From Ignavibacteriales bacterium (GTDB taxonomy: Bacteria; Bacteroidota; Ignavibacteria; Ignavibacteriales; Ignavibacteriaceae), in the NCBI GenBank assembly GCA_003538625.1, contig DPRR01000006.1, forward strand, positions 124,001 to 188,000: a stretch of 64,000 nt of DNA. Direction: 5' to 3'. This document shows, one piece after another, positions 51,798-61,161 of the stretch (positions are counted from its first letter, which is position 1; every line of letters begins with the position of its first letter). Position numbers and translations under genes: made by a program. Below the pieces are notes generated by a model that was given only the letters and a program-made list of their open reading frames with translations, searched no databases and was not told where the DNA came from.

Positions 51798-52784
51798 TTA
51801 TTTCGTGCCAATAATAAGGTCAGAGCCAAAAGAAGTATTTTTTCTTTCAATTTTAGTAAATCCTGCTGATGTGTACCATTCCCTTATTTCAGTTTCAGTA
51901 TAAGTATCGCCGTTTACTGTTCCCACCAGCATGTTAAGTGAAAACACTGCGCCATAAAATGGTTCTGTCCTGTTATCATTCATTATAAAATCACTTATTA
52001 TTAGCATTCCATTTTTATTTAGTGCATCTGAACATTTTTTAACAAGCATTTTATTTTGTTGATAACTATTTATGTGAACGATTGCAGATAAAAGAATTAA
52101 ATCATAGCCACCTTTAAAGTCATCATTCAGATAATCGCCTTCTATAAAATCAAAATTATCAAGTAATCCATCCTGCTCAACATACTTTTTTGTAAGCGGA
52201 ATTACATGAGGCAGATCAAAAACTACTGCTTTAATTGCGGGATTCTTTTTAACTATTTCTATAGAAAATGCCGCAGAACCTCCACCAACATCAAGCATTT
52301 TTTTTACATCCCCAAGTTCAATCATCATAGAAAGAATTTCACCCTGTTTAATACCACGATAATGCATTGCAGCAATAAACTGCTCAACCCATTCTGCTTT
52401 TTCAATTTTGTTTTGATCACCAATAAATGATGTACCTTTTATTATTGAATCAGTAAGATGACTCCACGTTTTCCAGAGTTGATTAGTATGATAAAGATTG
52501 CCCATAAATTCCGGTTTACCTTCAACCAGATATTTTGAAGATAAATCAGTATTGTAAAATTTTCCTTTTACTTTTCTAAGCAAATCCATTCCGCAAAGAG
52601 CATTCATCAACCTGTCCGTTGCCCTGCCATCAGCATTTATTTTTTTTGACACCTCTTCGGAGGTCATCATGTGTTTATCGATTATTGTGAAAATTTTTAA
52701 TTCAAATGCTGTCAATAATATGCGGCTATTCTGAAAAGAAACAGCGATTCTCCGGATATGTTCAGGGGATTTAATTTCTTCCAT
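51798..52784 (-). CDS. SAM-dependent O-methyltransferase
   Basis: The 328-residue protein has the two-domain layout of the plant/bacterial O-methyltransferase family (HIOMT-like). An N-terminal winged-helix dimerisation domain (FELKIFTIIDKHMMTSEEVS) precedes a Rossmann domain with the SAM motif LDVGGGSAAFSIEIVKK, FIEGDYLND and the LSAIVHINSYQQN region around the catalytic base. The substrate is unknown. It is convergent with the lipoprotein gene and transcribed in the same direction as the broken gene upstream of it. Confidence 0.85.
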   Translation of the reverse strand: MEEIKSPEHIRRIAVSFQNSRILLTAFELKIFTIIDKHMMTSEEVSKKINADGRATDRLMNALCGMDLLRKVKGKFYNTDLSSKYLVEGKPEFMGNLYHTNQLWKTWSHLTDSIIKGTSFIGDQNKIEKAEWVEQFIAAMHYRGIKQGEILSMMIELGDVKKMLDVGGGSAAFSIEIVKKNPAIKAVVFDLPHVIPLTKKYVEQDGLLDNFDFIEGDYLNDDFKGGYDLILLSAIVHINSYQQNKMLVKKCSDALNKNGMLIISDFIMNDNRTEPFYGAVFSLNMLVGTVNGDTYTETEIREWYTSAGFTKIERKNTSFGSDLIIGTK

Positions 52785-52820
52785 ACTGATCTCTTTCTTT
52801 CTTAGTTTTATTGTTAGCGA

Positions 52821-53255
52821 CTAACCATTATAATCTTCAGAATTATAATTTATTCTGACAGCATCACCAAACTTTTGTTTTAAATAATCATCCTCATAAT
52901 TGGATTGCAGGAACTTTATATTAATCTCATACAATGGTCTCTCTTTATTCACCCCATTTTCTTCTTTGTCAAACTTGTATATTATTTCTTCTATTCCCTC
53001 TTTATTTACTTACTCTGCTGCTCCGAACCACATATTAGAAATGTTTCGACTCATATCTAATAAAAGAGTATCCTTTACGCTTTCAAAATCTGCCAGGGGA
53101 ATACCGATATAAATATTGGAAAGATAATCCGGTAAATATTGTGATGGATCCTCAATCGTAAGTTGTTTTAAAGATTCTGAATCATCCTGAGCAAACGAAT
53201 TAGCTGCTATTCCAAAGAATAGAAATATAATTATTAGTTGATATATGCGTTTCAT
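52821..53255 (-). pseudogene. Small exported protein gene with an internal in-frame stop
   Basis: The frame opens with ATG at 53253-53255 and a clear signal peptide (MKRIYQLIIIFLFFGIAANS, then FAQ). It reads to TAA at 53010-53012 after 81 codons, then continues in the same frame for 62 more coding-like codons (VNKEGIEEIIYKFDKEENGV and so on) to TAG at 52821-52823. The second part has normal codon and residue composition, so the simplest reading is a 144-residue exported protein interrupted by one nonsense change at codon 82. A base error or a genuinely short protein are alternatives. It follows the tolC-type gene of the efflux operon by 47 bases. I do not recognise the family. Confidence 0.65.
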
Positions 53256-53302
53256 ATTATTTCCTATAATGTTGCTAACAATAACTCAAATCACTTATTC
53301 AA

Positions 53303-54628
53303 TTAATATTTTCCAATTGCATTAAGCAAACTGTAATATGCAGTTAAATAATTATAATCATTATTGATTTTGTTGTACTGAGCTTGCAAATAATTGTTGT
53401 AAGCTAACTGCAAATCAAGATAAGTTGCTGCACCCAACTTATATTTTTCAGTTGCTATCATCCAGCTTTCTTTAGATGCTGTTAAAGCAATGTCCGAAGC
53501 ATTTTGCTGCTGTTTTGCTGTTTGCAATTTCAGGTTAGCAGTTGCAACCTGACTTTTGATATTTAACTCCAATGCTTTTAAATCCTCATTACTATTTTTT
53601 TGCTGTACATTGGCGTATTGAATTGCATTCTCAGTATTCCAGTTTGAAAAGATTGGAATATTAAGAGATAAACCAAGACTATACACTCTGCGGTTAAATA
53701 AATCTGATGGCTGAATTGCACTTGTTGAAAAACCATAATTTGCTGACAGCGTTGGAAACATTCCGCTTCTCGCAATAGTAAGTTGATTATCAGCACTTTC
53801 AAGTTGATAAAACATGCTTTTGTAATCATTACGGTTAATAAGCGCATACTCATAAAGGGATTGTATATCATTATTTACTATTACGCTATCGCTTTTTACC
53901 GTTGCAACAGAATCAAACTGATAACTTTGACTTACATCCAAAGAAAGATAATTAAGCAAGCTGATTTTTGATGTTTCTAAATTATTTTTTGCCTGAAGAT
54001 ATGATACACGTGAGTTGGCTGTTTGAGCTTCCTGAGAATATACATCACTTATGGTAACCATCTTAAGATCATATTTTTGTTTAATCTGATCGAGAAGTCC
54101 TTCGTTATATTTTAAATTTTCATCCTGAAAATGTAATAGTTTTTGGTAGCTAATCATTTGAGTATAATAAGTTATTGTTTGAAGAACTACATCCTGTTTT
54201 AATTTTTCCAGACTTAACTTAGCTGATTCAAGATTTGCCTTACTTTGATTTATTGATGCAATATTTGCAAGTCCGTTAAAAAGGGTAACGTTTCCACCGC
54301 CCGATACTGACCAGTTTCGGGAATCAATCTGTGAAGGACCAAGAGTTTGTGGATTTCCAAAAAAATCAATTTGAGTTTTGCTGCCATCATCGCTAACTCT
54401 TTGCCAGCCAAATCCACCGTTGATATTTAAGCTGGGCAAAAGATTTCCGTATGCACTTTTTACACCCGATTCAAATGATGCAATTGAGTTTGTGCTTTTA
54501 ACAATATTAGTATTTGAGTTAAGTGCAATTTTAATTGCATCATCAAAGGTTATAACTTTTTGGGAGAATGTTTGATTAAAAGTAATAACCGTACCGATTA
54601 ACAAAATAAAATAAAAAGATGTTTTCAT
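53303..54628 (-). CDS. TolC-family outer membrane efflux protein
   Basis: The 441-residue protein has a signal peptide (ending near FNQTFSQ) and the two-fold repeat of long coiled-coil helices and strands of TolC proteins, including TFDDAIKIALNSNTNIV and KLGAATYLDLQLAYNNYLQA. It forms the outer-membrane channel of a tripartite pump. It is the last gene of the operon whose earlier genes encode the adaptor, ATPase and permease. Confidence 0.9.
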   Translation of the reverse strand: MKTSFYFILLIGTVITFNQTFSQKVITFDDAIKIALNSNTNIVKSTNSIASFESGVKSAYGNLLPSLNINGGFGWQRVSDDGSKTQIDFFGNPQTLGPSQIDSRNWSVSGGGNVTLFNGLANIASINQSKANLESAKLSLEKLKQDVVLQTITYYTQMISYQKLLHFQDENLKYNEGLLDQIKQKYDLKMVTISDVYSQEAQTANSRVSYLQAKNNLETSKISLLNYLSLDVSQSYQFDSVATVKSDSVIVNNDIQSLYEYALINRNDYKSMFYQLESADNQLTIARSGMFPTLSANYGFSTSAIQPSDLFNRRVYSLGLSLNIPIFSNWNTENAIQYANVQQKNSNEDLKALELNIKSQVATANLKLQTAKQQQNASDIALTASKESWMIATEKYKLGAATYLDLQLAYNNYLQAQYNKINNDYNYLTAYYSLLNAIGKY

Positions 54629-54652
54629 TTTCCTTCTTCTCTTTTTTAGATA

Positions 54653-55870
54653 TTACTCATAACGCAAAGCATCAATTGGATTTAGATTGGCTGCTTTACG
54701 TGCAGGATAAAAACCAAAGAATATTCCAATGATTCCGGCAAACGCAAATGAAACAAAAATTATTTCAGGTCTTATTACTGCTATCATATTTGCGTAATTA
54801 TTTAAGACGTAAATTATTCCAAACGAAAGTAGTACTCCTATCAATCCACCTGTAAGACTTAATACAATTGCTTCAGTTAAAAACTGAATCAGAATATCAG
54901 ATGTGCGTGCACCAACAGATAAACGAATACCGATTTCTCGGGTTCTTTCTGTTACAGATACAAGCATAATATTCATTATACCAATGCCGCCAACTATTAA
55001 CGACACACCTGCAACAGATGCTAAAAGTATCGTTAGTATTTTTGATGTAGCAGTTGCAGCTTCTGTAATCTCCGCCTGATTTCGTACCGTAAAATCATTA
55101 TCCTCACCCGGATTAATATGATGAGCTTCTCTCATAATACTTGTCAATTGATCTTGTGCAGCATTAATCTGATCTGTTGAAATTGCGCTTGCTTGTATGT
55201 ATGAAATATATCTTCCGCCGGATAATCGATCCAAAACCGTTGTAGCAGGTGCAAAGATAATATCATCCTGATCCGTACCCATTGCACTTTGACCTTTTGC
55301 AGTTAAAACTCCGATTACTTTAAATGGTACATTTCTAATTCTTATCTGCTGTCCGATCGGATCTTCATTTGGGAAAAGCTGCTTTACAACAGTTTGTCCA
55401 AGTGCAGCAACTTTAGCTCTTGATACCATATCTTTATCAGTAAAAAAATCACCTGAAGCTAATTGCCAATCTCTTATTTCAAGATAATTTGTAGCAACAC
55501 CCAGTATCTGTGTGCTCCAGTTACCAACACCACCAATCACCTGTCCGCCTGATCTTACGATTGGCGAAACAGCTTTAATTAAAGTTGCTTCATCTTCTAT
55601 TTTATTCACATCATCCATGGTAAATCTGTTGCTGCTGCCTGCACCCATTCTTATACCACCTGTGGAAGCAGATCCCGGGAATATGATTAATAAATTAGAC
55701 CCAAGCGAAGAAATCTGCTGCTCAACTTGTATTTGAGCACCATCTCCGATTGCAACCATAACAACAACTGCAGCAACACCTATTATAATTCCAAGAGCTG
55801 TCAGCAAACTTCGCATTCTTGATTTAAGAATGCTCTTTAAAGCCACTTTTAATAAATTTTTTAGATGCAT
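54653..55870 (-). CDS. MacB-type ABC transporter permease
   Basis: The 405-residue protein has one N-terminal transmembrane segment (SLLTALGIIIGVAAVVVMV) and a large periplasmic MacB-PCD domain (about 45-240). Three C-terminal transmembrane segments of the FtsX fold follow, with TERTREIGIRLSVGARTSDI between the first two. It works with the separate ATPase encoded 9 bases upstream; in E. coli MacB the two are fused. Mechanotransmission of peptides, siderophores or drugs across the periplasm is the family role. Confidence 0.92.
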   Translation of the reverse strand: MHLKNLLKVALKSILKSRMRSLLTALGIIIGVAAVVVMVAIGDGAQIQVEQQISSLGSNLLIIFPGSASTGGIRMGAGSSNRFTMDDVNKIEDEATLIKAVSPIVRSGGQVIGGVGNWSTQILGVATNYLEIRDWQLASGDFFTDKDMVSRAKVAALGQTVVKQLFPNEDPIGQQIRIRNVPFKVIGVLTAKGQSAMGTDQDDIIFAPATTVLDRLSGGRYISYIQASAISTDQINAAQDQLTSIMREAHHINPGEDNDFTVRNQAEITEAATATSKILTILLASVAGVSLIVGGIGIMNIMLVSVTERTREIGIRLSVGARTSDILIQFLTEAIVLSLTGGLIGVLLSFGIIYVLNNYANMIAVIRPEIIFVSFAFAGIIGIFFGFYPARKAANLNPIDALRYE

Positions 55871-55879
55871 TTATAACCT

Positions 55880-56632
55880 TCAATCAAAGTTGTTAACGGT
55901 TTCATTTATTTTTTTTAATTCATCATCACCAATAAGCCGGTTGTTTATTTTTGCATCTCTGACTGTAACGCCATCTTTTATTTCGATAATTCTGCTTGCA
56001 AACTGTGCAAAGTCTCTTTCGTGAGTAACTAAAACAATCGTTATACCTTCATTGTTTAACTTTTGGAAAAGAGAAAAAATTTCAACAGACATTTTACTAT
56101 CGAGATTACCGGTAGGTTCATCTGCAAGTATTAGCGATGGCTCATTAACCAGCGCCCTTGCAATTGCAACCCGCTGCTGCTGCCCGCCGGAAAGCTGATT
56201 AGGTTCGTGATGAATTCTTTCACCTAATCCAACTCTTTCCAAAACTTCAATAGCTTTTTTATTTGGATTTTTTATACGATGAGATCGGTCATACATAAGC
56301 GGAAGTTCAGCATTTTCTAATGCCGTGGTTCTTGATAAAAGATTGAAGCCCTGAAAGACAAATCCGATTTTTTCATTTCTGATTTTTGCATAATCATTTT
56401 TCAAAAGAGTGCCTGTATTTACTCCATCAAGATAATATTCTCCTGATGTGGGAGTATCCAAGCATCCAATTAAATTCATAAGTGTAGATTTACCTGAGCC
56501 TGATGCACCCATTATCGCAACGAATTCACCTTCATCAATAGATAAATTAACCGATTTAATAGCATGAACTTCAACTTCACCTATCTTATAAGTCTTAGTG
56601 AGATTAACCATTTTAATGATATTTTTTGCCAC
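55880..56632 (-). CDS. ABC transporter ATP-binding protein (MacB/LolD type)
   Basis: The 250-residue ATPase has Walker A (GASGSGKSTLMN), Q-loop (FVFQGFNLL), signature LSGGQQQRVAIARAL, Walker B (LILADEPTGNLDS) and the H-loop (VLVTHERD). It starts with GTG (56630-56632) after GGGAG, with about six residues before MVNLTKTY, the other possible start. The last 15-20 residues extend a little beyond the usual core. It lies between the adaptor and permease genes. Confidence 0.93.
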   Translation of the reverse strand: MAKNIIKMVNLTKTYKIGEVEVHAIKSVNLSIDEGEFVAIMGASGSGKSTLMNLIGCLDTPTSGEYYLDGVNTGTLLKNDYAKIRNEKIGFVFQGFNLLSRTTALENAELPLMYDRSHRIKNPNKKAIEVLERVGLGERIHHEPNQLSGGQQQRVAIARALVNEPSLILADEPTGNLDSKMSVEIFSLFQKLNNEGITIVLVTHERDFAQFASRIIEIKDGVTVRDAKINNRLIGDDELKKINETVNNFD

Positions 56633-56642
56633 ATTAACTCCC

Positions 56643-57908
56643 TTAAAATCTTCTCATGCCCGGATTTAAGATATTTGTATTTTGAGTTTTAGTATCATTA
56701 GCGGTTTCAAATCCTGTTATCACTTCTGTACCTTCCTTTAAAAATCTGCTACGTACAATCTCGGTATTTTTTCCATCGCTTAATCCCAACTGCGCAAATC
56801 CCATTGCCGGATTTCCTTTATCATCAATATACCAGAAAGTGCCTCTGGATTTATTCCCCGCACCGCTTCCAAATCCGCCTGTACGATTTTGTGAATTACC
56901 ATTACCTCCAGGAGATTGAAATTTTTGCTTTAAACTATCCGGAAGATTCTCTCTTTCCTTTTGCATTCTTGACAAATACTCTGTACGCATTTGCTCGGTT
57001 GGCTGAAAACGTAATGCTGCATTTGGAATCATAAGAACATCGGTTCTTTGCTCAACATAAAAATCAATTGTTGCAGTCATTCCCGGTAAAAGTAGATTTT
57101 CTATATTATTTGCTGTAACAACAACAGTATAATTAACCACATTAGAAATAACTGATGAGCCCAATCTTATCTGAACAACTTTTCCTGTAAACTCTTTATC
57201 AGGATAAGCTTGAACTGTAAACTTTGCTTCCTGCCCTACTTTTATTTGTCCGATATCGCTTTCATCAACATTAGCCAGAATTTGCATTTTGGATAGATCC
57301 TCTGCAATTGTAAAAAGTATTGGTGATGAAAAACTTGCCGCTACTGTTTGTCCTTCTTCAACATTACGATTTAAAATTTTCCCGTATATAGGAGAATAAA
57401 TAAATGCGTAACCCAAATTTGTTTTTGCCTGAGCTAATGATGTTTTAGCTGATTTAAGATTTGCTTCAGCAGTTTCATAATTAGATTTTGATATTATGAA
57501 ATCAAGATCGGACATAAATCCTTTTTCGTGTAAAGATTTGTCTCTATCGAACTGCGCTTTCGTAACATCATATTGTGCCTGTGTCTTTTGTAAATTTGTT
57601 ATTGCATTGCTTACCTGAAGTGCCAGATTTGTTGTGTCGAGTATAGCAAGTATTTGTCCTCTTTTAACATTAGTATTAAAGTCAACAAATATTTTATCTA
57701 TTTTACCCGATACTTGTGTACCAACATCAACTGTTGAAACTGCCTGCAATGCGCCTGTACTCGTAATGGTTGTGTTCAAATCCCCCTTTGTTATGGGTGC
57801 AAAAACAAATTTGTTCGTCTGCACAGCATCACTTTTTAGAAAGAGGAAATAAACGAGAATGGCGGCTATAATTATTATAATACCGCCAATATAAAATTTC
57901 TTTTTCAT
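56643..57908 (-). CDS. MacA-like periplasmic adaptor (membrane fusion protein)
   Basis: The 421-residue protein has an N-terminal membrane anchor (IIIIAAILVYFLFL) and the lipoyl half-motifs (VDVGTQVSGKIDKIFVDFNT and GYAFIYSPIYGKILNRNVEE) that flank a coiled coil of about 80 residues. Beta-barrel and membrane-proximal domains follow. An unusual Gly/Asn/Pro-rich insert (SPGGNGNSQNRTGGFGSGAG) lies within the C-terminal domain. It couples the permease to the TolC-type channel. It is preceded by the Spy-like gene. Confidence 0.92.
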   Translation of the reverse strand: MKKKFYIGGIIIIIAAILVYFLFLKSDAVQTNKFVFAPITKGDLNTTITSTGALQAVSTVDVGTQVSGKIDKIFVDFNTNVKRGQILAILDTTNLALQVSNAITNLQKTQAQYDVTKAQFDRDKSLHEKGFMSDLDFIISKSNYETAEANLKSAKTSLAQAKTNLGYAFIYSPIYGKILNRNVEEGQTVAASFSSPILFTIAEDLSKMQILANVDESDIGQIKVGQEAKFTVQAYPDKEFTGKVVQIRLGSSVISNVVNYTVVVTANNIENLLLPGMTATIDFYVEQRTDVLMIPNAALRFQPTEQMRTEYLSRMQKERENLPDSLKQKFQSPGGNGNSQNRTGGFGSGAGNKSRGTFWYIDDKGNPAMGFAQLGLSDGKNTEIVRSRFLKEGTEVITGFETANDTKTQNTNILNPGMRRF

Positions 57909-57976
57909 TTGATTATCCGTAAAGAAATAGAAGTTAATTCAGTTTCGATCTTACATTTATCAATTGTTTAATGTGA

Positions 57977-58312
57977 TTAATTATTCATCATCGGTCGTTG
58001 TCTTCTCTCTTCCATCATCTTTTTGTACTCTGATTTTTGCTTTTCATCTAATACTTTTTCTATTTCCTGATTTGTCTTATCCATCTGAGCTCTGAACTGT
58101 GATCTGTCGCGATTATCAGTCGAACGTAGTTTTTGCATGTCCTCATCAGATTTAATTAAAATCTTTTCAACATTTTTGGATTGTTCTTCAGTAAGATTAA
58201 GACGTTCTTTTAGCATCTTTAGTCTTTCCTGGGGTGTAAATCTTGGTTGTGCAATAGCAACCAATGAAAGAAGGAAGAAGGATAAGCTTAACAACACAAT
58301 TAAATTTTTCAT
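57977..58312 (-). CDS. Small periplasmic Spy/CpxP-like protein
   Basis: The 111-residue protein has a signal peptide (ending near VAIAQ) and two helical LTxxQ-like segments (ERLNLTEEQSKNVEKI and VLDEKQKSEYKKMMEER), with Met/Arg-rich ends. This matches the Spy/CpxP group of periplasmic chaperone or stress-sensing proteins. It is the first gene of the MacAB-TolC-type operon, so it may protect or regulate the envelope when the pump is induced. The similarity is of pattern only. Confidence 0.7.
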   Translation of the reverse strand: MKNLIVLLSLSFFLLSLVAIAQPRFTPQERLKMLKERLNLTEEQSKNVEKILIKSDEDMQKLRSTDNRDRSQFRAQMDKTNQEIEKVLDEKQKSEYKKMMEERRQRPMMNN

Positions 58313-58470
58313 TGTAATTCCCTTTATGAGTTTAAATTTTAGATTTCATATTTAGACACAATGATTTGTTTAATGGTTTAATTCTTTTAGAACCAATTAT
58401 GTCTTAAACAATTCGATATTGGGAAATCACAATGAATTTAAGTGCGCCGTATAATAATTATTTACTTATG

Positions 58471-58576
58471 TTACGCACATTTGATAAAAACCTTCGAGGT
58501 TTTCTGAAATAATAATTTTTCTATTATTTTAACTACATTTTTAACCAAACCTCGAAGGTTTCACAGATTTGCGTAA
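58471..58576. repeat. 106 bp element with nested inverted repeats
   Basis: Outer inverted repeats TTACGCA/TGCGTAA enclose inner inverted repeats AAACCTTCGAGGTTT (58488-58502) and AAACCTCGAAGGTTT (58547-58561), which are exact reverse complements of each other. The core is AT-rich and non-coding. The layout is that of a small non-autonomous palindromic element. It lies between the alpha/beta hydrolase stop and the Spy-like gene. Confidence 0.65.
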
Positions 58577-58582
58577 GGTAAC

Positions 58583-59533
58583 TTATTTACTTAAAAAATC
58601 ACGAATCAGTTTAATTGTTGCTGCTGGTTCTTCCACTTGCGGATTGTGTCCACTTTTTTCGAACATAATAAACTCAGCTTGCGGACAGTATTTTTTGTAC
58701 TCTACTTCCATCCAGGGAACTGCAACACGATCATATCTGCCGGCATAAATTAAGATTGGCATTTTTAGATTTTTAAGATCCTTTCGAAAATCAAAAGTTC
58801 CGATATCGCTGGCAACTAAAAAATCGCCATCCCTTCCAACCATTTGATAATACAATTTTGTATTCATAAGATTTGGATAAGGTTTACTTTTTTGTTTAAA
58901 GTTTTCAGGATTGTAAGCATATAAAAATCCATAAGGAACCTTGCCATAAATTTTCTGATGAATCGGATCGCTTGAAACGGCTCCTTGTTCTCTAATCTTC
59001 ATTAACTCTTCCCAAACTTCAGGATAATTAGTTTTGATTTCGTGATTAGAATTATCGCAGTTTTTCTGCCACATTAAATAGCTGTGAAAAGTGTTAGCAA
59101 GTATCAAATGAGAAACATTTTCCGGATATTTAATTGCATATCCTTGAGCCACAAGTCCGCCATAAGAATGCCCAAGAATATTAATTTTCGAAAACCCCAT
59201 TGATTTACGTAATCCTTCAAGATCCTCAATATCTCTTTGCAAAGAATACTCGGTTACATTTTTTGATGTATCAGATTTACCTCTTCCGAAAGCATCAAAG
59301 TAAACAATTGTGTTAGTTGTCGAAAGTGAATCAAATGCTCGTAAATAAGGATGTGCATCACCAGGTCCACCGGCAATAAAAAATATTGGTTCGCCATTCC
59401 CAAAACTAACTACCCAGATTTTTGCACCATTCACTTCATAATATTTTCCATCGGTTGGGCTATCGGGAAAGTTTTGTGCCTGGATAGAAATAGTAAGAAT
59501 TATAAAAAGAAAAAATTGGATGAAGAGTTTCAT
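58583..59533 (-). CDS. Exported alpha/beta hydrolase, prolyl-aminopeptidase-like
   Basis: The 316-residue protein has a signal peptide (ending near IQAQ) and an alpha/beta-hydrolase fold. The triad is S123 in GHSYGG, D268 in AGRYDRVA and H296 in SGHNP. The oxyanion-hole segment reads FIAGGPG, the GGPG motif typical of proline iminopeptidases (family S33). A cap domain lies between about 145 and 245. Substrate is unknown; other S33-like esterases share this layout. It lies 24 bases downstream of the YiiX-like gene. Confidence 0.85.
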   Translation of the reverse strand: MKLFIQFFLFIILTISIQAQNFPDSPTDGKYYEVNGAKIWVVSFGNGEPIFFIAGGPGDAHPYLRAFDSLSTTNTIVYFDAFGRGKSDTSKNVTEYSLQRDIEDLEGLRKSMGFSKINILGHSYGGLVAQGYAIKYPENVSHLILANTFHSYLMWQKNCDNSNHEIKTNYPEVWEELMKIREQGAVSSDPIHQKIYGKVPYGFLYAYNPENFKQKSKPYPNLMNTKLYYQMVGRDGDFLVASDIGTFDFRKDLKNLKMPILIYAGRYDRVAVPWMEVEYKKYCPQAEFIMFEKSGHNPQVEEPAATIKLIRDFLSK

Positions 59534-59557
59534 AAAGCACCAAAAGAATGTTGTTAA

Positions 59558-61045
59558 TTAATTATCTATTTCATCACGGACTTGTCTTGCTAAATTTACT
59601 AAATCCCAGTATGGTGGAGTATAACCAATTTCAGTTTTAAAATTATTAGCAAGTTCCATTAATTTTAGTTTTATCTTTTCGTGAGTTTTCGAATATTCAA
59701 CATTTTTTAATGCTGCTTCGGCACTCATACCTTCCGGCACTGGTCCAACTGAACCAAAAAGATTTAATATTGAACTGTAAAATTTTGTTACTCTTCCAAT
59801 TGGTAAAAAATACCAATTGTATGATAAGACTTTTCCGCTGTCTGCTTGTTCTAACATTGCATCTGTAATTGCATTATCCATATGATCTTTATATAACGTC
59901 TCTGGATCCCTCCACTCAGCAACAACAGAAAGCTGTGGATCATATTCTAAATCAGAAGGTTCCTCGGTTTCAAAATATTTGACTCCAAATGCAGCGAGCC
60001 AGTTTCTTACTCCTATTGATGAAATGGTTGATAATCCATCCCATAAGGTTACTCCAAATTTCTTATAAGCTGAAGAGGCAACTTCTGAACAAAATTTTTT
60101 TTCAGATTCATTAAAATTCATTTCAAAGTCATAAGGAATATGCTTCTGCTTAGCTTCCTTAAGTGCAAATTCTGCCGCTTTGTGTGGAAGCATTGGATCT
60201 GCTTTTATTAAACCTGATCTTAATCTTAAAACCATTATTCTAAGTTTTGTGTCCTTAAGATATTCATCCAATGTGGAAACTACGACTCCTCTTTCTATAT
60301 GCGATTCAATTATCGAAATAGCTTTAGTATTTTCATTGATATGAACCAGAGCTATATGCGAAAAATTTCCCGGATAGTCATTACCTCTTGCAATTAGCGC
60401 TGATGTAGGTGCCCCGCCTCGTGAAACTAAAATATCTCCACTATGAACCTCAACACCAAGTATATCCGCCGATGAAGTTGATGATGGCTCATCAACACCA
60501 TTAATTAAGGATTCAATTTTATCTTGTGGTAATTGTAGCATTATTTCTTCAATTGCAGTCCTGTTACCATAAAGCAAACGATAAAGCGTATTTCTGGTAT
60601 CGCTGGAATTCATATTCCAGTTTATGGATTGTTCTTTTACGACTTTTCTTAGTTTCGAATAAAAATTTACATAATTAGAAAAGTATTTAGAGCAAGCGGG
60701 AATAAGTGGTGCAGTTTTAAAAATATTATTTTCAAGCGTCATAAATTTTTCATCAGAAGGATTTAGTGTAACCTTAGAAATTTCATCAAGAATTTTTTCT
60801 GAATTCATAAATAATGAATCAACACGTGCTTTTATTTTATCACATCCCTTAGCTCTTGCATTTATAAATTCTGTTTCTAATTTGTTCCATACACTATCAC
60901 TGTTCCATATAAAAGGTTTCTTATCGCTTTTGGGGATAACCTGAATTGTTTTCAATGGAATTAATAATAAAAGATACAATACTACAATTGCAGAAATAGA
61001 ATATAAGGTCTTAGGATATTTTATTTTTATGTTTTTACTTTTCAC
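59558..61045 (-). CDS. YiiX/YebB-type permuted NlpC/P60 (papain-fold) protein with membrane anchor
   Basis: The 495-residue protein has one N-terminal transmembrane segment (about 15-33), a helical region of about 160 residues, and then a circularly permuted papain-like domain. That domain begins with GDILVSRGG, continues with NFSHIALVH (catalytic His, H230) and IIESHIERGV, and holds the nucleophile C319 in KKFCSEVASSAY. The order His before Cys is the permuted arrangement of the YiiX/YebB family, thought to act on cell-wall or lipid substrates. It starts with GTG (61043-61045). A C-terminal helical region of 100 residues follows. Confidence 0.75.
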   Translation of the reverse strand: MKSKNIKIKYPKTLYSISAIVVLYLLLLIPLKTIQVIPKSDKKPFIWNSDSVWNKLETEFINARAKGCDKIKARVDSLFMNSEKILDEISKVTLNPSDEKFMTLENNIFKTAPLIPACSKYFSNYVNFYSKLRKVVKEQSINWNMNSSDTRNTLYRLLYGNRTAIEEIMLQLPQDKIESLINGVDEPSSTSSADILGVEVHSGDILVSRGGAPTSALIARGNDYPGNFSHIALVHINENTKAISIIESHIERGVVVSTLDEYLKDTKLRIMVLRLRSGLIKADPMLPHKAAEFALKEAKQKHIPYDFEMNFNESEKKFCSEVASSAYKKFGVTLWDGLSTISSIGVRNWLAAFGVKYFETEEPSDLEYDPQLSVVAEWRDPETLYKDHMDNAITDAMLEQADSGKVLSYNWYFLPIGRVTKFYSSILNLFGSVGPVPEGMSAEAALKNVEYSKTHEKIKLKLMELANNFKTEIGYTPPYWDLVNLARQVRDEIDN

Positions 61046-61161
61046 AAAATAATTTAAGGAAGAGGCGCTTTGGTAACTACCTTATTAAATCTGTTTTTGT
61101 ATAAAAATTTCAAACAACAATATTCCAGTTGCATCAGAAACATTTAAAGATTGTAAAAAAA

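Noticed and set aside
53010..53012. Recoding (selenocysteine or read-through) at the internal stop
   Set aside because: The stop is TAA, which is not used for selenocysteine, and no recoding structure is visible; a nonsense change is simpler.
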